Below, piece by piece: positions 15,684-23,293 of a stretch of DNA of 32,515 bases. The stretch is taken from the NCBI GenBank assembly GCA_964541375.1, contig CAZIPT010000021.1, positions 1 through 32,515 on the forward strand, in the 5' to 3' direction. How positions within the stretch are numbered: the stretch's first letter is position 1; each line of letters opens with the position of its first letter. The notes beneath the pieces are model-generated. The model was given only the letters and a program-made list of their open reading frames with translations, was not told the origin of the DNA and made no database searches. Source of the DNA: JBAXEO01 sp964541375 (GTDB lineage Bacteria > Actinomycetota > Coriobacteriia > Anaerosomatales > JAAXUF01). A program made the position numbers and the translations under genes.

Positions 15684-16564
15684 CCGAGCGAAGCCACGAT
15701 CGCCGAGACGTCGCGAGGGTTCTCGGCACGTTTCCACCCCGGCTCCGTGGAAGCTTTGACGCCTTCCTCGTACGTGGGCCTGCCCGTCTCGCGGTAGTAG
15801 ATGCCCGTGGGGACTCGGCAGCTCTCAGGAGTGCAGGTCAGGTCGTGAAACGTGGTGAGGGAGAGGTCGAAGGCCTTGACCTTGTCTCCGGAGTCCCACT
15901 CGGTTTCCTCGAGTTTGTAGACACGCTCGCGGAACCATTGGAACGTGTTGAGGTGGTTCCAGGTGACACACGGCTGGAAGACGTCCACTACGGCGAGACC
16001 CTTGTGCGACAACGCCTGGACGTAGAGGTCGGTGAGGTGAGGGATGTCACCGGCAAAACCGCGGGCGACGAACGTCGCACCCTCGGCAAGCGCAAGCCCG
16101 ATCGGGTTCGCGGGTTCCTCGAGTACTCCGCCCGGGGTGGATACCGAGCGCATCAGGTGGTCGGTGGTCGGTGATGCCTGGCCGGCAGTGAGTCCGTATA
16201 TCTGGTTGTTGTGGGCGATGACGGTCATGTCGTGGTTGCGACGAAGCGCGTGGACGAAGTGGCCCATCCCTAAGCCGTAGCCGTCACCATCGCCCATCTC
16301 GACTATGACCTTGAGGTCCGGGCGGGTGAGACGAAGCGCGGCGGCCGGCGGAATCGAACGCCCGTGAAGGGCGTGCATCCCCTGGACCTCGTAGAAGTCG
16401 GCGCCGTTGCCGTGGCAACCGATGCCCCAGACGATCGCGAACTCGCGCTTCTCCCAGCCCATCTCGGCAAGAGCGCGCTTGAGGGCCTCGGCCATGCCGA
16501 AGTTTCCGCAGCCTGGACACCAGGTGGGCTTGACCGACGATGCGAACTCCTTGACCGCGGGCAT
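15680..16564 (-). CDS. korB: 2-oxoacid:ferredoxin oxidoreductase, beta subunit
   Basis: 294 residues on the minus strand from the ATG at 16564, with AGAAGGAG upstream; its start overlaps the korA stop by one base. The beta subunit holds thiamine diphosphate and a [4Fe-4S] cluster. CPGCG contains Cys16 and Cys19, Cys50 lies in GIGCHGNG, and a further Cys in FQPCVTWN is the fourth expected ligand. The TPP motif is GDGDGYGLGMGH at 91-102, ending at NN near 119-120. The QPCVTWN pattern and the two-subunit layout suit 2-oxoglutarate (or broad 2-oxoacid) oxidoreductases: acid + CoA + oxidised ferredoxin to acyl-CoA + CO2. Direction in the cell, oxidative or CO2-fixing, cannot be told. Confidence 0.94.
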   Translation of the reverse strand: MPAVKEFASSVKPTWCPGCGNFGMAEALKRALAEMGWEKREFAIVWGIGCHGNGADFYEVQGMHALHGRSIPPAAALRLTRPDLKVIVEMGDGDGYGLGMGHFVHALRRNHDMTVIAHNNQIYGLTAGQASPTTDHLMRSVSTPGGVLEEPANPIGLALAEGATFVARGFAGDIPHLTDLYVQALSHKGLAVVDVFQPCVTWNHLNTFQWFRERVYKLEETEWDSGDKVKAFDLSLTTFHDLTCTPESCRVPTGIYYRETGRPTYEEGVKASTEPGWKRAENPRDVSAIVASLG

Positions 16565-18369
16565 CAGCGCGCTCCTTCTGTCGGGACGACGGCTCCGGCG
16601 TCGGTGAGATCGACATGGTTGCCGAGAATCCGCTGGATCGTTGCGTAGATGAGCTCCGGCGAGAACGGTCGTCCGTCGGTGCGATGGAGTCGGTGGCCGG
16701 GCTCGCGGAAGCAGTGCTCCCTGACGAGGCCCTCGAGCTGTCCGGTGGCGTTGCCCTCGATGATGATCGAGCGGTTCGACCGTTCCAGGAACTCGGCGAC
16801 CTTCGCGGCTGGGAAGGGGTAGACGGTGACGAGCTGGAGCATGTTCACCGAGACACCCTCGGCCTCGAGCCACTTCATCGCCTCGCGAGCAGGCATCTTG
16901 GTCGTGCCGAAGAGCAGGATCGAGATGTCGGCGAGATGCGGCCCGAACTCGACGGGGGGAGGCGCGATTCTCTCCGCCATCGCGAGCTTGCGCAACCGCT
17001 TCGCGTTCTGCGCGTCGCGAGTCGCCGCATCCTCCGCAGCCCGACCCCGTGCGTCATGCTCGTAGCTATTGACGAGCTGCACGGCGCCCTCGACGCCCGG
17101 GAGCGCTCGCGGCGAGATGCCGGAGTCCGTGACCTCATAGCGCGAGTAGTCGTGCACCGCGCCTTCGGTCTGCAGCTCTCCGCGCTGGACACTGATGCTC
17201 GCCGTGTCGAGCGGCGGAGCCGACTGACGATTGTCCGAGAGGTACGTATCGCCGAGGATGATGACCGGCGTTTGCAGTTGGTCTGCCAGGTTGAACGCCT
17301 TCCAGGTGAGGTCGAACATGTCGGTGTGGTCGCCTGGTGCCAGAACCACGCGAGGGAACTCCCCCTGAGCTGCATGGATCGCGAACCGCAAGTCCGACTG
17401 CTCGGTCCAGGTGGGCAGGCCGGTCGCCGGTCCCGGCCTTGTGAACAGGCCGACGACCACCGCCGATTCGCTGACTCCGGCGAAGCCGAGCGCCTCGACC
17501 ATCAGTGAGAAGCCGCCGCCCGAGGTGGCACACATCGACCTCGTGCCTCCGAACGCTGCGCCGATCACCATGTTGATCGCCGCGATCTCGTCTTCGGTGT
17601 GCTTGACCACTACCTCCTGGGCATCCGCGTGTTTTGCCATGAAGTTGAGGAGCGAGCTGGCCGGCGTCATCGGATACGCGGCGTAGAAGCCGATGCCTGC
17701 AGCCAGGGCCCCCAGGCCACAGGCTTCGTTGCCGTCGACCAAGGCGTATTCCCGAGCCTCTCGGGGCAGAAGCTGGTGGGGGAACGAGCAGTGAACGTCC
17801 TTGGCAAGCTCGTACCCTCGCGTGGCGGCCGCGATGTTCTGCTCGGCAACCTCGGGTGCCTTGTGCGCGAACTGTGCCTTCAGCGAGTCGAGCAGGCCGT
17901 CAAGAGGGAAGCCCAGTTGCCCCAGAACCGCTCCGAGGGCGACCACGTTGCGCATGATCTTGATCCCGCCGACTTCGTAGACGATGTCGGTCAGGGGCAC
18001 CGGAACCAGACAGAGGTCGTCTCGGCCGCCGAGGTCGAGGTCGTCAGGCGACACGTCTTTGGGGTCGAAGATGACCGCCGCTCCGTCGGTGAGTTCTCCC
18101 AGGTGCAGGCCAACGGTCTGCGCGTCGAGAGCGAGAAGTATGTCGGTGGGCATGACGTGCGAGAAGATATCGCTCTCACTCACGCGCAGGTGGTACGAGT
18201 TGTGGCCGCCCTTGATGAGCGACGGGTACTCGGTGAGGTCGAACGTGTGATAGCCACTGCGCGCAAAGACGCGTGCAAGCGTCTGACCGGCTGCCTTGAT
18301 TCCGAATCCCGCAGGGCCGCCGATGCGGATGCGGACCTCTGATCCGTACGGTGCAGGTTGAGACGGCAC
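16564..18369 (-). CDS. korA: 2-oxoacid:ferredoxin oxidoreductase, fused gamma-alpha subunit
   Basis: 601 residues from a GTG at 18369, fixed by a perfect AAGGAGG five bases upstream (18375-18381); an ATG at 18405 is possible but has no such site. Residues 1-190 are the gamma domain (IRIGGPAGFGIKAAGQTLARVFA, then EYPSLIKGGHNSYHLRVS). Residues from about 205 are the alpha domain with AYPMTPASS at 231-239, TSGGGFSLM at 282-290 and the RPGPATGLPTWTEQSDL block at 311-327, all typical of KorA. The last ~130 residues form the transketolase C-terminal-like domain. No separate delta (ferredoxin) subunit is encoded nearby, so a free ferredoxin is the partner. It is divergent from coaBC with only 51 bases between starts. 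Confidence 0.94.
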   Translation of the reverse strand: MPSQPAPYGSEVRIRIGGPAGFGIKAAGQTLARVFARSGYHTFDLTEYPSLIKGGHNSYHLRVSESDIFSHVMPTDILLALDAQTVGLHLGELTDGAAVIFDPKDVSPDDLDLGGRDDLCLVPVPLTDIVYEVGGIKIMRNVVALGAVLGQLGFPLDGLLDSLKAQFAHKAPEVAEQNIAAATRGYELAKDVHCSFPHQLLPREAREYALVDGNEACGLGALAAGIGFYAAYPMTPASSLLNFMAKHADAQEVVVKHTEDEIAAINMVIGAAFGGTRSMCATSGGGFSLMVEALGFAGVSESAVVVGLFTRPGPATGLPTWTEQSDLRFAIHAAQGEFPRVVLAPGDHTDMFDLTWKAFNLADQLQTPVIILGDTYLSDNRQSAPPLDTASISVQRGELQTEGAVHDYSRYEVTDSGISPRALPGVEGAVQLVNSYEHDARGRAAEDAATRDAQNAKRLRKLAMAERIAPPPVEFGPHLADISILLFGTTKMPAREAMKWLEAEGVSVNMLQLVTVYPFPAAKVAEFLERSNRSIIIEGNATGQLEGLVREHCFREPGHRLHRTDGRPFSPELIYATIQRILGNHVDLTDAGAVVPTEGAR

Positions 18370-18420
18370 GTCGTCCTCCTTGAGAGCAAACGGTTGATAC
18401 GGCATGCCATACTTGTCCCC

Positions 18421-19872
18421 ATGACGACATCATCTGAAAAGCCCTTGGTCGTTCTGGGAGTGACCGGCTGCATCGCCGCATACAAGGCATGCGAGCTGGC
18501 GCGGACCCTGATGCGCGCCGACTGTCGCGTGAAAGTCGTCATGACGGAGGCGGCCACGAGGTTTGTCGGGCCGACGACGTTTCGCGCTTTGACCGGCGAG
18601 CCGGTCGCGGTCGGGCTCTGGGACGAGGCCGACGCGCGGGTTCACCACGTTTCGCTCGCACAGGAGGCGGACGTCTTCGCGGTGGTTCCCGCGACCGCCA
18701 ACACGATCGCCAAACTGGCGTGCGGCCGGGCGGACGACCTGCTCACGACGACCGCGCTCGCCACCGAGGCCACCGTGGTGGTCGCACCGGCGATGAATAC
18801 GCACATGTGGCGCGCCGAGGCGACGCAGTCGGCGCTTGAGACCCTCCGCGGGCGGGGGGCGGTGATCGTCGCTCCGGAGAGTGGAGAGCTCGCTTGTGGC
18901 GATGTGGGAGTGGGCCGCCTCGCCGACGTCGACGCAATCGCCGAGGCGATCCTCGCCGAGACCCGCCGTGCGCGCGACCTCGCCGGGGTCGGCGTACTCG
19001 TAACGGCCGGGCCCACACGCGAGGCTATCGACCCGGTCCGCTTTCTCAGCAACGCCTCGAGCGGCAAGACCGGCTACGCCGTGGCCGACGAGGCTGCTCG
19101 GCGCGGAGCCTCGGTTACGCTCGTCAGCGGGCCGACGACTCTGCCCGACCCTTTCGGCGTCCACACGGTTCGCGTCATCACCGCCGAGCAGATGCGGCGT
19201 GCCTGTCTGGACGCATACTCGCGGTGCGACGTCGTGGTGGCGGCCGCTGCGGTCTCTGACTTTCGTCCCGTGCAGCCGTTCGAGCACAAGCAGGGTAAGT
19301 CCTCGGCAGAGCTCGTGATCGAGACAGAGCGCACTGCAGACATTCTGCGCGAACTCGCCGAGATGAAGGACGGCAGACTGGTCATCGGTTTCGCGGCTCA
19401 GACTCAGGAGGTGCTGGATGCGGCGCGTGCCAAGCTCGCCGACAAGCGCCTCGACGCGGTCATAGCCAACGACGTTTCGCTCGCCGGGCTCGGCTTCTCG
19501 GCGGACGACAACCGCGTGTGGATCGTGACTGAAGACTCGGCTGAAGAACTGCCAGTCATGAGTAAGAACCGAATCGCGGCCGAGCTGTGGGAGCGATTTG
19601 CCCCCGCCGCTCGCAAGGCCGCGGACCGTCGCCACAAGGGGGAATCCTCGTGCATCACGAACTGGAAGGTAGCGCGAAGCGGCTCTCGGCGTACGTGGGT
19701 GAGGACGAGATGTATCACGACAAGCCGCTCTACAAAGCGCTGGTTGACCAGTCCAGGCTCCAAGGTTGTGCGGGCGCGACCGCACTCCGTGGGATGGCCG
19801 GCTACGGCGCGTCCAGCCGAGAAGTCGCCAAGCATGGGCTACGAATGTCGACAGACTGCCCGGTCGTGGTGA
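18421..19872 (+). CDS. coaBC: Bifunctional phosphopantothenoylcysteine decarboxylase/synthetase, abnormally long 3' end
   Basis: The open frame is 483 residues, but the CoaBC fold accounts for only about 400. CoaC part: LGVTGCIAAYKACELAR (12-28), the catalytic His76 in HHVSLAQEAD, PAMNTHMW at 123-130 and the clamp ACGDVGVGRL from 158. CoaB part: VTAGPTREAIDPVRFLSNASSGKTGYA, then AAAVSDFRP and HKQGKSS. It makes 4'-phosphopantetheine for coenzyme A in two steps. The normal end is near NRIAAELWERF (about 382-393). Beyond residue ~410 the frame runs 223 bases into the DUF190 gene and encodes an Arg/Ser/Thr-rich tail with no family likeness. Either the stop has been lost or a base error or frameshift hides it. 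The core function is secure, the 3' end is not. Confidence 0.85.
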   Translation: MTTSSEKPLVVLGVTGCIAAYKACELARTLMRADCRVKVVMTEAATRFVGPTTFRALTGEPVAVGLWDEADARVHHVSLAQEADVFAVVPATANTIAKLACGRADDLLTTTALATEATVVVAPAMNTHMWRAEATQSALETLRGRGAVIVAPESGELACGDVGVGRLADVDAIAEAILAETRRARDLAGVGVLVTAGPTREAIDPVRFLSNASSGKTGYAVADEAARRGASVTLVSGPTTLPDPFGVHTVRVITAEQMRRACLDAYSRCDVVVAAAAVSDFRPVQPFEHKQGKSSAELVIETERTADILRELAEMKDGRLVIGFAAQTQEVLDAARAKLADKRLDAVIANDVSLAGLGFSADDNRVWIVTEDSAEELPVMSKNRIAAELWERFAPAARKAADRRHKGESSCITNWKVARSGSRRTWVRTRCITTSRSTKRWLTSPGSKVVRARPHSVGWPATARPAEKSPSMGYECRQTARSW

Positions 19873-20015
19873 GCGTCATCGATGACTCGGTAAGGGTGAC
19901 GGCGTTGGCTGAGGTCTGGTCGGCGATGCTGCCGGCGGGTCTCATCACCGTCGAGGATGTCCACGTGGTCCTGTACTTGGGCGACGAAGCCGATGCCGAG
20001 CCCGGTCTCGAGTAG
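19650..20015 (+). CDS. DUF190 family protein
   Basis: 121 residues from a GTG at 19650 with AAGGGGGA upstream. The core LSAYVGEDEMYHDKPLYKALVDQSRLQGCAGATALRGMAGYGA (12-54), followed by PVVVSVIDDSVRV and ITVEDVHVVLY, is the DUF190 pattern, a small GlnB-like alpha/beta fold. Function is unknown; in other genomes the family is often found beside CrcB fluoride channels, which are absent here. Its first ~220 bases overlap the out-of-frame extension of coaBC. Because this frame is strongly family-like throughout, it is the real coding frame in the overlap. Confidence 0.88.
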   Translation: MHHELEGSAKRLSAYVGEDEMYHDKPLYKALVDQSRLQGCAGATALRGMAGYGASSREVAKHGLRMSTDCPVVVSVIDDSVRVTALAEVWSAMLPAGLITVEDVHVVLYLGDEADAEPGLE

Positions 20016-20049
20016 TCTGCTTCGGCTTGAGGCGATCCCGTGCTGCGGG

Positions 20050-20078
20050 TTGCCTGTGAGCGGCCGTGCAGGTAGGAT
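20050..20078 (+). promoter_or_regulatory. Promoter of the tRNA-Pro gene
   Basis: TTGCCT at 20050-20055 and TAGGAT at 20073-20078 are separated by 17 bases. Transcription would begin near 20085, about 20 bases before the mature tRNA 5' end, which is a usual distance for a tRNA gene. Each box matches the consensus at 4 of 6 positions. Confidence 0.5.
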
Positions 20079-20104
20079 ATCGCCTTGCCGCTTAGGTGGC
20101 AGTT

Positions 20105-20181
<77 letters not shown>

Positions 20182-20191
20182 TTGATCGATC

Positions 20192-20217
20192 ACGAGGCAC
20201 CCTTCGGGGTGCCTCGT
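20192..20217 (+). terminator. Strong hairpin after tRNA-Pro
   Basis: An 11-bp perfect stem, ACGAGGCACCC and its complement, closes a TTCG tetraloop 10 bases after the tRNA CCA. The position and stability fit a terminator or 3'-processing signal, although the following bases lack a clear T-run. High-GC genomes often use such T-poor terminators. Confidence 0.7.
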
Positions 20218-20387
20218 TGCGTCCAGCTGCGGAAATGCCCGCAACGTGCCGACGAGACTGGCTACAAACGCGTCTGGCTAGATGCTCCGGGTCCACGATA
20301 GCGATCTTGGTAGTCTTGATGCCAAGGTAGGATGGATCCTGAAGCTGTTGGCTGCTCAAGGCGCAGCTGGTCCAAAAAGGGGAGTTC

Positions 20388-20826
20388 GTGCACGTCGCAT
20401 TCATCCGAAACATCATGGTCGGCAGAGCCGGGCTGACACGGACGGTGCTGGAGGGCGCGTTTCGCGAGTGCGGAGCGTCGTTTTCGGAGTCCTTCCTTGC
20501 CACAGGGAACATCGCCTTCGAGTCGGCCGCTGTCCCTGCACACGAGGTTGCTAGTTGTGCCGCGCTGCGGCTCGAAGAAGGTCTCGGCTTGCGCGAACCG
20601 TTCTTCGTGCGCTCGCTGAGCGACCTGAAGGCACTTCAGACAGCCGAGCCATTCTCGGCGGCACCGGTCGGCGCTGTGCACGAGCGGACCGTCAGCTTCT
20701 TCGATGAGCTCGCACGGCCTCTTCCGCCGTCGCCCATCCGCTCGAAGCGGGGCGACTGCGAGATCTTCTTGCTGGGCGAACCCGAGGCCTTTGGCGTGCC
20801 GTGGCTTGTCGATTGGCGGACCGGCC
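20388..20826 (+). CDS. DUF1697 family protein, N-terminal part (cut by the assembly gap)
   Basis: About 146 residues from a GTG at 20388 with GGGGAG upstream. HVAFIRNIMVGRAGLTRTVLEGAFRECGASF, followed by FLATGNIAFES, is the DUF1697 N-terminal pattern (normally LLRGINVGG and SGNVVF). ERTVSFFDEL and CEIFLLGEPEAFGVPWLVDWRTG follow. The frame runs into the N block at 20827. The residues that usually come next (GNxGR and TTRNWxTIERL) are found in another frame after the gap, so this plus the downstream piece would make a family-length protein of about 180 residues. Function is unknown. Confidence 0.75.
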
Positions 20827-20836
20827 NNNNNNNNNN
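20827..20836. other. 10-N assembly gap
   Basis: Ten undetermined bases. The sequence just before the gap (20754-20825) and a stretch after it (20870-20941) encode the same portion of DUF1697 and are about 76% identical by my count over 72 aligned positions. The join therefore may not be collinear, and the true gap length is unknown. Confidence 0.99.
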
Positions 20837-21049
20837 GTTGCGCGCCCGCCTGTATGCGGTAGGGGTGGGGACGGCGTATTCTTTCTGCTGTGTGAGAGCG
20901 AGGCCGTTGGCGTGGCGGGGCTGGTCGATGGTCGGACCGGCAACCCCGGCCGACTCGTCGCGGACCTGGGTTCCACCTGGGTGACCACGCGCAATTGGAA
21001 GACGATCGAGCGGCTTGTCATTCGGTACGGCCCCTCGGCGTCGGTCTGA
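20837..21049 (+). CDS. DUF1697 family protein, C-terminal part (after the assembly gap)
   Basis: 71 codons open from the gap to TGA at 21047-21049. The frame reads GVFFLLCESEAVGVAGLVDGRTGNPGRLVADLG and then WVTTRNWKTIERLV, the conserved end of DUF1697 proteins. It repeats the segment that ends the upstream piece and then completes the domain. It is in a different frame from that piece given the ten Ns. It may be the end of the same gene mis-joined at an overlap, or of a second, divergent copy. It ends 10 bases before the stop of the convergent lysE-type gene. Confidence 0.7.
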   Translation, partial: VARPPVCGRGGDGVFFLLCESEAVGVAGLVDGRTGNPGRLVADLGSTWVTTRNWKTIERLVIRYGPSASV

Positions 21050-21058
21050 GGCTCATGC

Positions 21059-21637
21059 CTAGTGAAACAGCGACAGCGCGCAGTAGACGAGCAGGCCGCC
21101 CATCACCCAGCTCACGACCTTGTGGTTCTCGGCCATGAATCGTTGGAACACCGAGCCGAACAGGGCCCAGGACGTGACAGCCGCGAAGCCGACGAGCGCC
21201 AATCCGGCGGCGAACGCGATCAGCACTGCAGGCGACTTGTAGTAGGGCAGGATGAACGTGGCTGCGACCGTGATGCCGTAAAGGATGACCTTGGGATTTA
21301 GGAACTGGAGCAGCATCCCTGAGAGAAACGTGTTCTGGCTCGCGGAAGCGTCATGCTGTGGAGAGCTCGTCACTGTCTTGTAGGCGAGCCAGAGTATGTA
21401 GGCGGCACCCACCGCGGTCATGTACGGCTTGATCGTCGGAATCGCTCGGTAGAGCGCGATGGTGAAGCCGAACGTCGCGGCCATTACCAGGAAGAAGCCG
21501 GCCAGCTCGCCGAGCCTGAAGCGTGCACTGCCGCGAAAGCCGTGCAGGCTCGCGTTCGACATCGACATGATGTTGTTCGGGCCGGGGGTGAACGTCGTCA
21601 ATAACACGTAGGAGGCGAACGCGAGAACGTTGGGCAA
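21059..21637 (-). CDS. LysE/RhtB family amino-acid exporter
   Basis: 192 residues from a TTG at 21637, chosen because GGGAGGT lies six bases upstream on the minus strand and the N-terminus then starts PNVLAFASYVLLTTFTPGPNN. The TPGPNN motif (17-22) is the family hallmark. Six hydrophobic segments are visible, and the LNPKVILY block in the middle is conserved in LysE proteins. The family exports amino acids or other small metabolites. The substrate cannot be read from sequence, but divergence from an XRE-cupin regulator gene suggests export induced by a ligand of that regulator. Confidence 0.92.
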   Translation of the reverse strand: MPNVLAFASYVLLTTFTPGPNNIMSMSNASLHGFRGSARFRLGELAGFFLVMAATFGFTIALYRAIPTIKPYMTAVGAAYILWLAYKTVTSSPQHDASASQNTFLSGMLLQFLNPKVILYGITVAATFILPYYKSPAVLIAFAAGLALVGFAAVTSWALFGSVFQRFMAENHKVVSWVMGGLLVYCALSLFH

Positions 21638-21668
21638 CGTGCACCTCCCGGGCGCTGGAAGTCGTTGC

Positions 21669-21725
21669 GTGCGATATACTGACTGCCGCGTGCGGTATCG
21701 TAACATGACGTGCAGGATACTGCAC
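21669..21725. promoter_or_regulatory. Operator-like triple repeat between lysE-type gene and XRE-cupin regulator
   Basis: Three related 11-mers start at 21669, 21690 and 21710: GTGCGATATAC, GTGCGGTATCG and GTGCAGGATAC. The spacing is 21 and 20 bases, two helical turns, so all three lie on one face of DNA. The last copy belongs to a perfect inverted repeat, GTGCAG-GATA-CTGCAC (21710-21725). The array fills the 110-base divergent intergenic region and probably covers both promoters. The natural candidate ligand is the XRE-cupin protein encoded next to it. Confidence 0.55.
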
Positions 21726-21747
21726 AATGCGTACAAAGGAGGCGACA

Positions 21748-22308
21748 ATGGAGCACCTCAATCAACTGATCAGTGAGAACCTTAGGCGCATCCGCGCCGA
21801 GAAAGGGCTGAGTCTGGACGCGGTCGCGAAGCTGTCGGGCGTGAGCAAGAGCATGCTGGGGCAGATCGAGCGAGGAGAAGTGAACCCGTCCGTCTCGACG
21901 ATGTGGCGCATCGCCAACGGGCTGAAGGTCTCGTTCACGGCACTTGTGACCCGGCCGCAGGACGAAACAGAAGTGGTCCCGAGGACCGATGTTGAGCCCT
22001 TGCTCGAAGATGGCGGGAAGCTTCGAAACTATCCGGTCTTCCCGTTCGAGGCTGATCGCGCCTTCGAGATGTACTACGTCGAGTGTGATGCGGGGGCCTA
22101 CCTTCAGGCCGATCCTCACGCGGCGGGAACGCAGGAGTACATCACGCTACACGCCGGACAGCAAGCCATTCGCGTCGGCGACGAAGAGTTCTTACTGGCC
22201 GCGGGGGACTCGATTCGCTTCAAGGCCGACCGAGCGCACTCGTATCACAATCCCGGTTCCGCAATGGCCATTCTGAGCATGGTTATCCACTACCCGGGCA
22301 GCGGATGA
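21748..22308 (+). CDS. XRE-family regulator with C-terminal cupin domain
   Basis: 186 residues; the ATG at 21748 is preceded by AAAGGAGG, so the in-frame ATG at 21727 is not used. The helix-turn-helix spans about 10-64 (NLRRIRAEKGLSLDAVAKLSG, VSKSMLGQIERGEVNPS). A cupin_2-type beta barrel spans about 105-182, with the DPHAAGTQEYITLHAG and AGDSIRFKADRAHSYHN strands. Such regulators sense a small molecule through the cupin and control adjacent transporter or catabolic genes. Divergence from the LysE-type exporter and the repeat array between them predict local autoregulation. The ligand is unknown. Confidence 0.93.
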   Translation: MEHLNQLISENLRRIRAEKGLSLDAVAKLSGVSKSMLGQIERGEVNPSVSTMWRIANGLKVSFTALVTRPQDETEVVPRTDVEPLLEDGGKLRNYPVFPFEADRAFEMYYVECDAGAYLQADPHAAGTQEYITLHAGQQAIRVGDEEFLLAAGDSIRFKADRAHSYHNPGSAMAILSMVIHYPGSG

Positions 22309-22399
22309 GCCCGTACTTCGAACACGCGGGTCCGCATCCACTGCGAGCTGCGGTCACAAGCGCGTCCAATGAGCCCGACCAGCACTACGATTAGGGAAC

Positions 22400-22416
22400 C
22401 GGCCCTTTCTGGGCCG
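22400..22416 (+). terminator. Hairpin after the XRE-cupin gene
   Basis: CGGCCC-TTTCT-GGGCCG is a perfect 6-bp GC stem with a 5-base loop, 91 bases after the regulator stop. There is no T-run. It may separate the regulator from the ZIP-like transporter gene. Confidence 0.35.
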
Positions 22417-22564
22417 CTGTCCCCAAGTGGGCACTCCTAGACTCGGTGCGGGCGCACGCGAGCTGTCAGAGACGCTCCCTGTAGTTGATACAGCGCACGG
22501 GCTGTTAGAGGATGCATGGACTTCCCGGTAGATCGGCCTGTTGACGACAAGAGGAGTGTAGGTA

Positions 22565-23293
22565 GTGGAACTGATGACGCAGGTGATGCTTTACGGCGCC
22601 CTTTGCGGCATTTCCTTGCTGGTCGGTTCTGTTGTGTCGAGCCGCTGGTGGACGCCATCGCAGCAGGTCAAGTGCTACATCCAGCACGTCGCTGGCGGCC
22701 TGGTCTTCGCCGCCGTGAGCGTCGAGATCCTGCCCGACATGTTGGAACGCGCCCTTCCGGGCGCCGCCGCCATCGGATTCGTTCTTGGCGTTGGGCTCGT
22801 CATGGGTATCCAAGTTCTTTCCGAGAAGCTGAGCGAGAAGCGCGGGGGAGAGTCTCCGTGGTCCCTGATCGGTGTCATCAGCGTTGATGTCTTCATCGAC
22901 GGTGTTCTGATCGGCGTCGCCAGTGTTGCTGGGGGCGAGGGCGGTTCCCAAGCCCTATTGGTCACGATCGCGCTGGCGGTCGAGATGCTTTCGCTCGGCC
23001 TGTCGATGGGCTGCACCCTGAGGGAGTGCGGCTTCTCGAAGGGGAAGGTCCTGGTGACAAGCGTTCTCATGGGGCTTGCACCCTTCGTCGGTGCCCTTGG
23101 CGGCTATCTGGTGGGTGGTCGGGTTAGCGCCGCTTGGACTGAGGGCATCCTTGCACTGGCAGCTGCGGCGTTGCTCTATCTTGCGGCGGAGGAGCTTCTC
23201 AAAGAGGCACACGAGGTCAAGGAAACCCCGGTGGCGACGCTGCTCTTCTTCGGGGCGTTCTTCGCGATCATGATGGTCGACATGGTTTCCTAG
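22565..23293 (+). CDS. ZIP-like metal transporter with altered metal-site motifs
   Basis: 242 residues from GTG 22565 (AGAGGAG upstream; an ATG at 22574 is possible). About eight hydrophobic segments, HVAGGLVFAAVSVEILPD early (41-58) and AAEELLKEAHE (207-217) before the last helix give it the layout of ZIP (Zn/Fe permease) proteins. The usual binuclear-site motifs, HNxPEG in helix 4 and HExPEG in helix 5, are instead DVFIDG at 108-113 and VEMLSLG at 139-145, so both histidines and the prolines are lost. It may carry another ion, have another coordination, or not transport metal. A weak promoter-like TTGATA lies at 22485, and an inverted repeat GTGCG-GG-CGCAC at 22446-22457. Confidence 0.8.
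   Translation: MELMTQVMLYGALCGISLLVGSVVSSRWWTPSQQVKCYIQHVAGGLVFAAVSVEILPDMLERALPGAAAIGFVLGVGLVMGIQVLSEKLSEKRGGESPWSLIGVISVDVFIDGVLIGVASVAGGEGGSQALLVTIALAVEMLSLGLSMGCTLRECGFSKGKVLVTSVLMGLAPFVGALGGYLVGGRVSAAWTEGILALAAAALLYLAAEELLKEAHEVKETPVATLLFFGAFFAIMMVDMVS

Noticed and set aside
16615..17508. A 297-codon plus-strand open frame opposite korA
   Set aside because: Asp/Glu/Arg-rich shadow; korA on the minus strand has every expected motif.
18370..18420. Promoters for korA and coaBC in the 51-base divergent gap
   Set aside because: TTGATA at 18394 and CATACT at 18408 are only 8 bases apart, and no pair with proper spacing was found in either direction; promoters may lie within the opposing gene.
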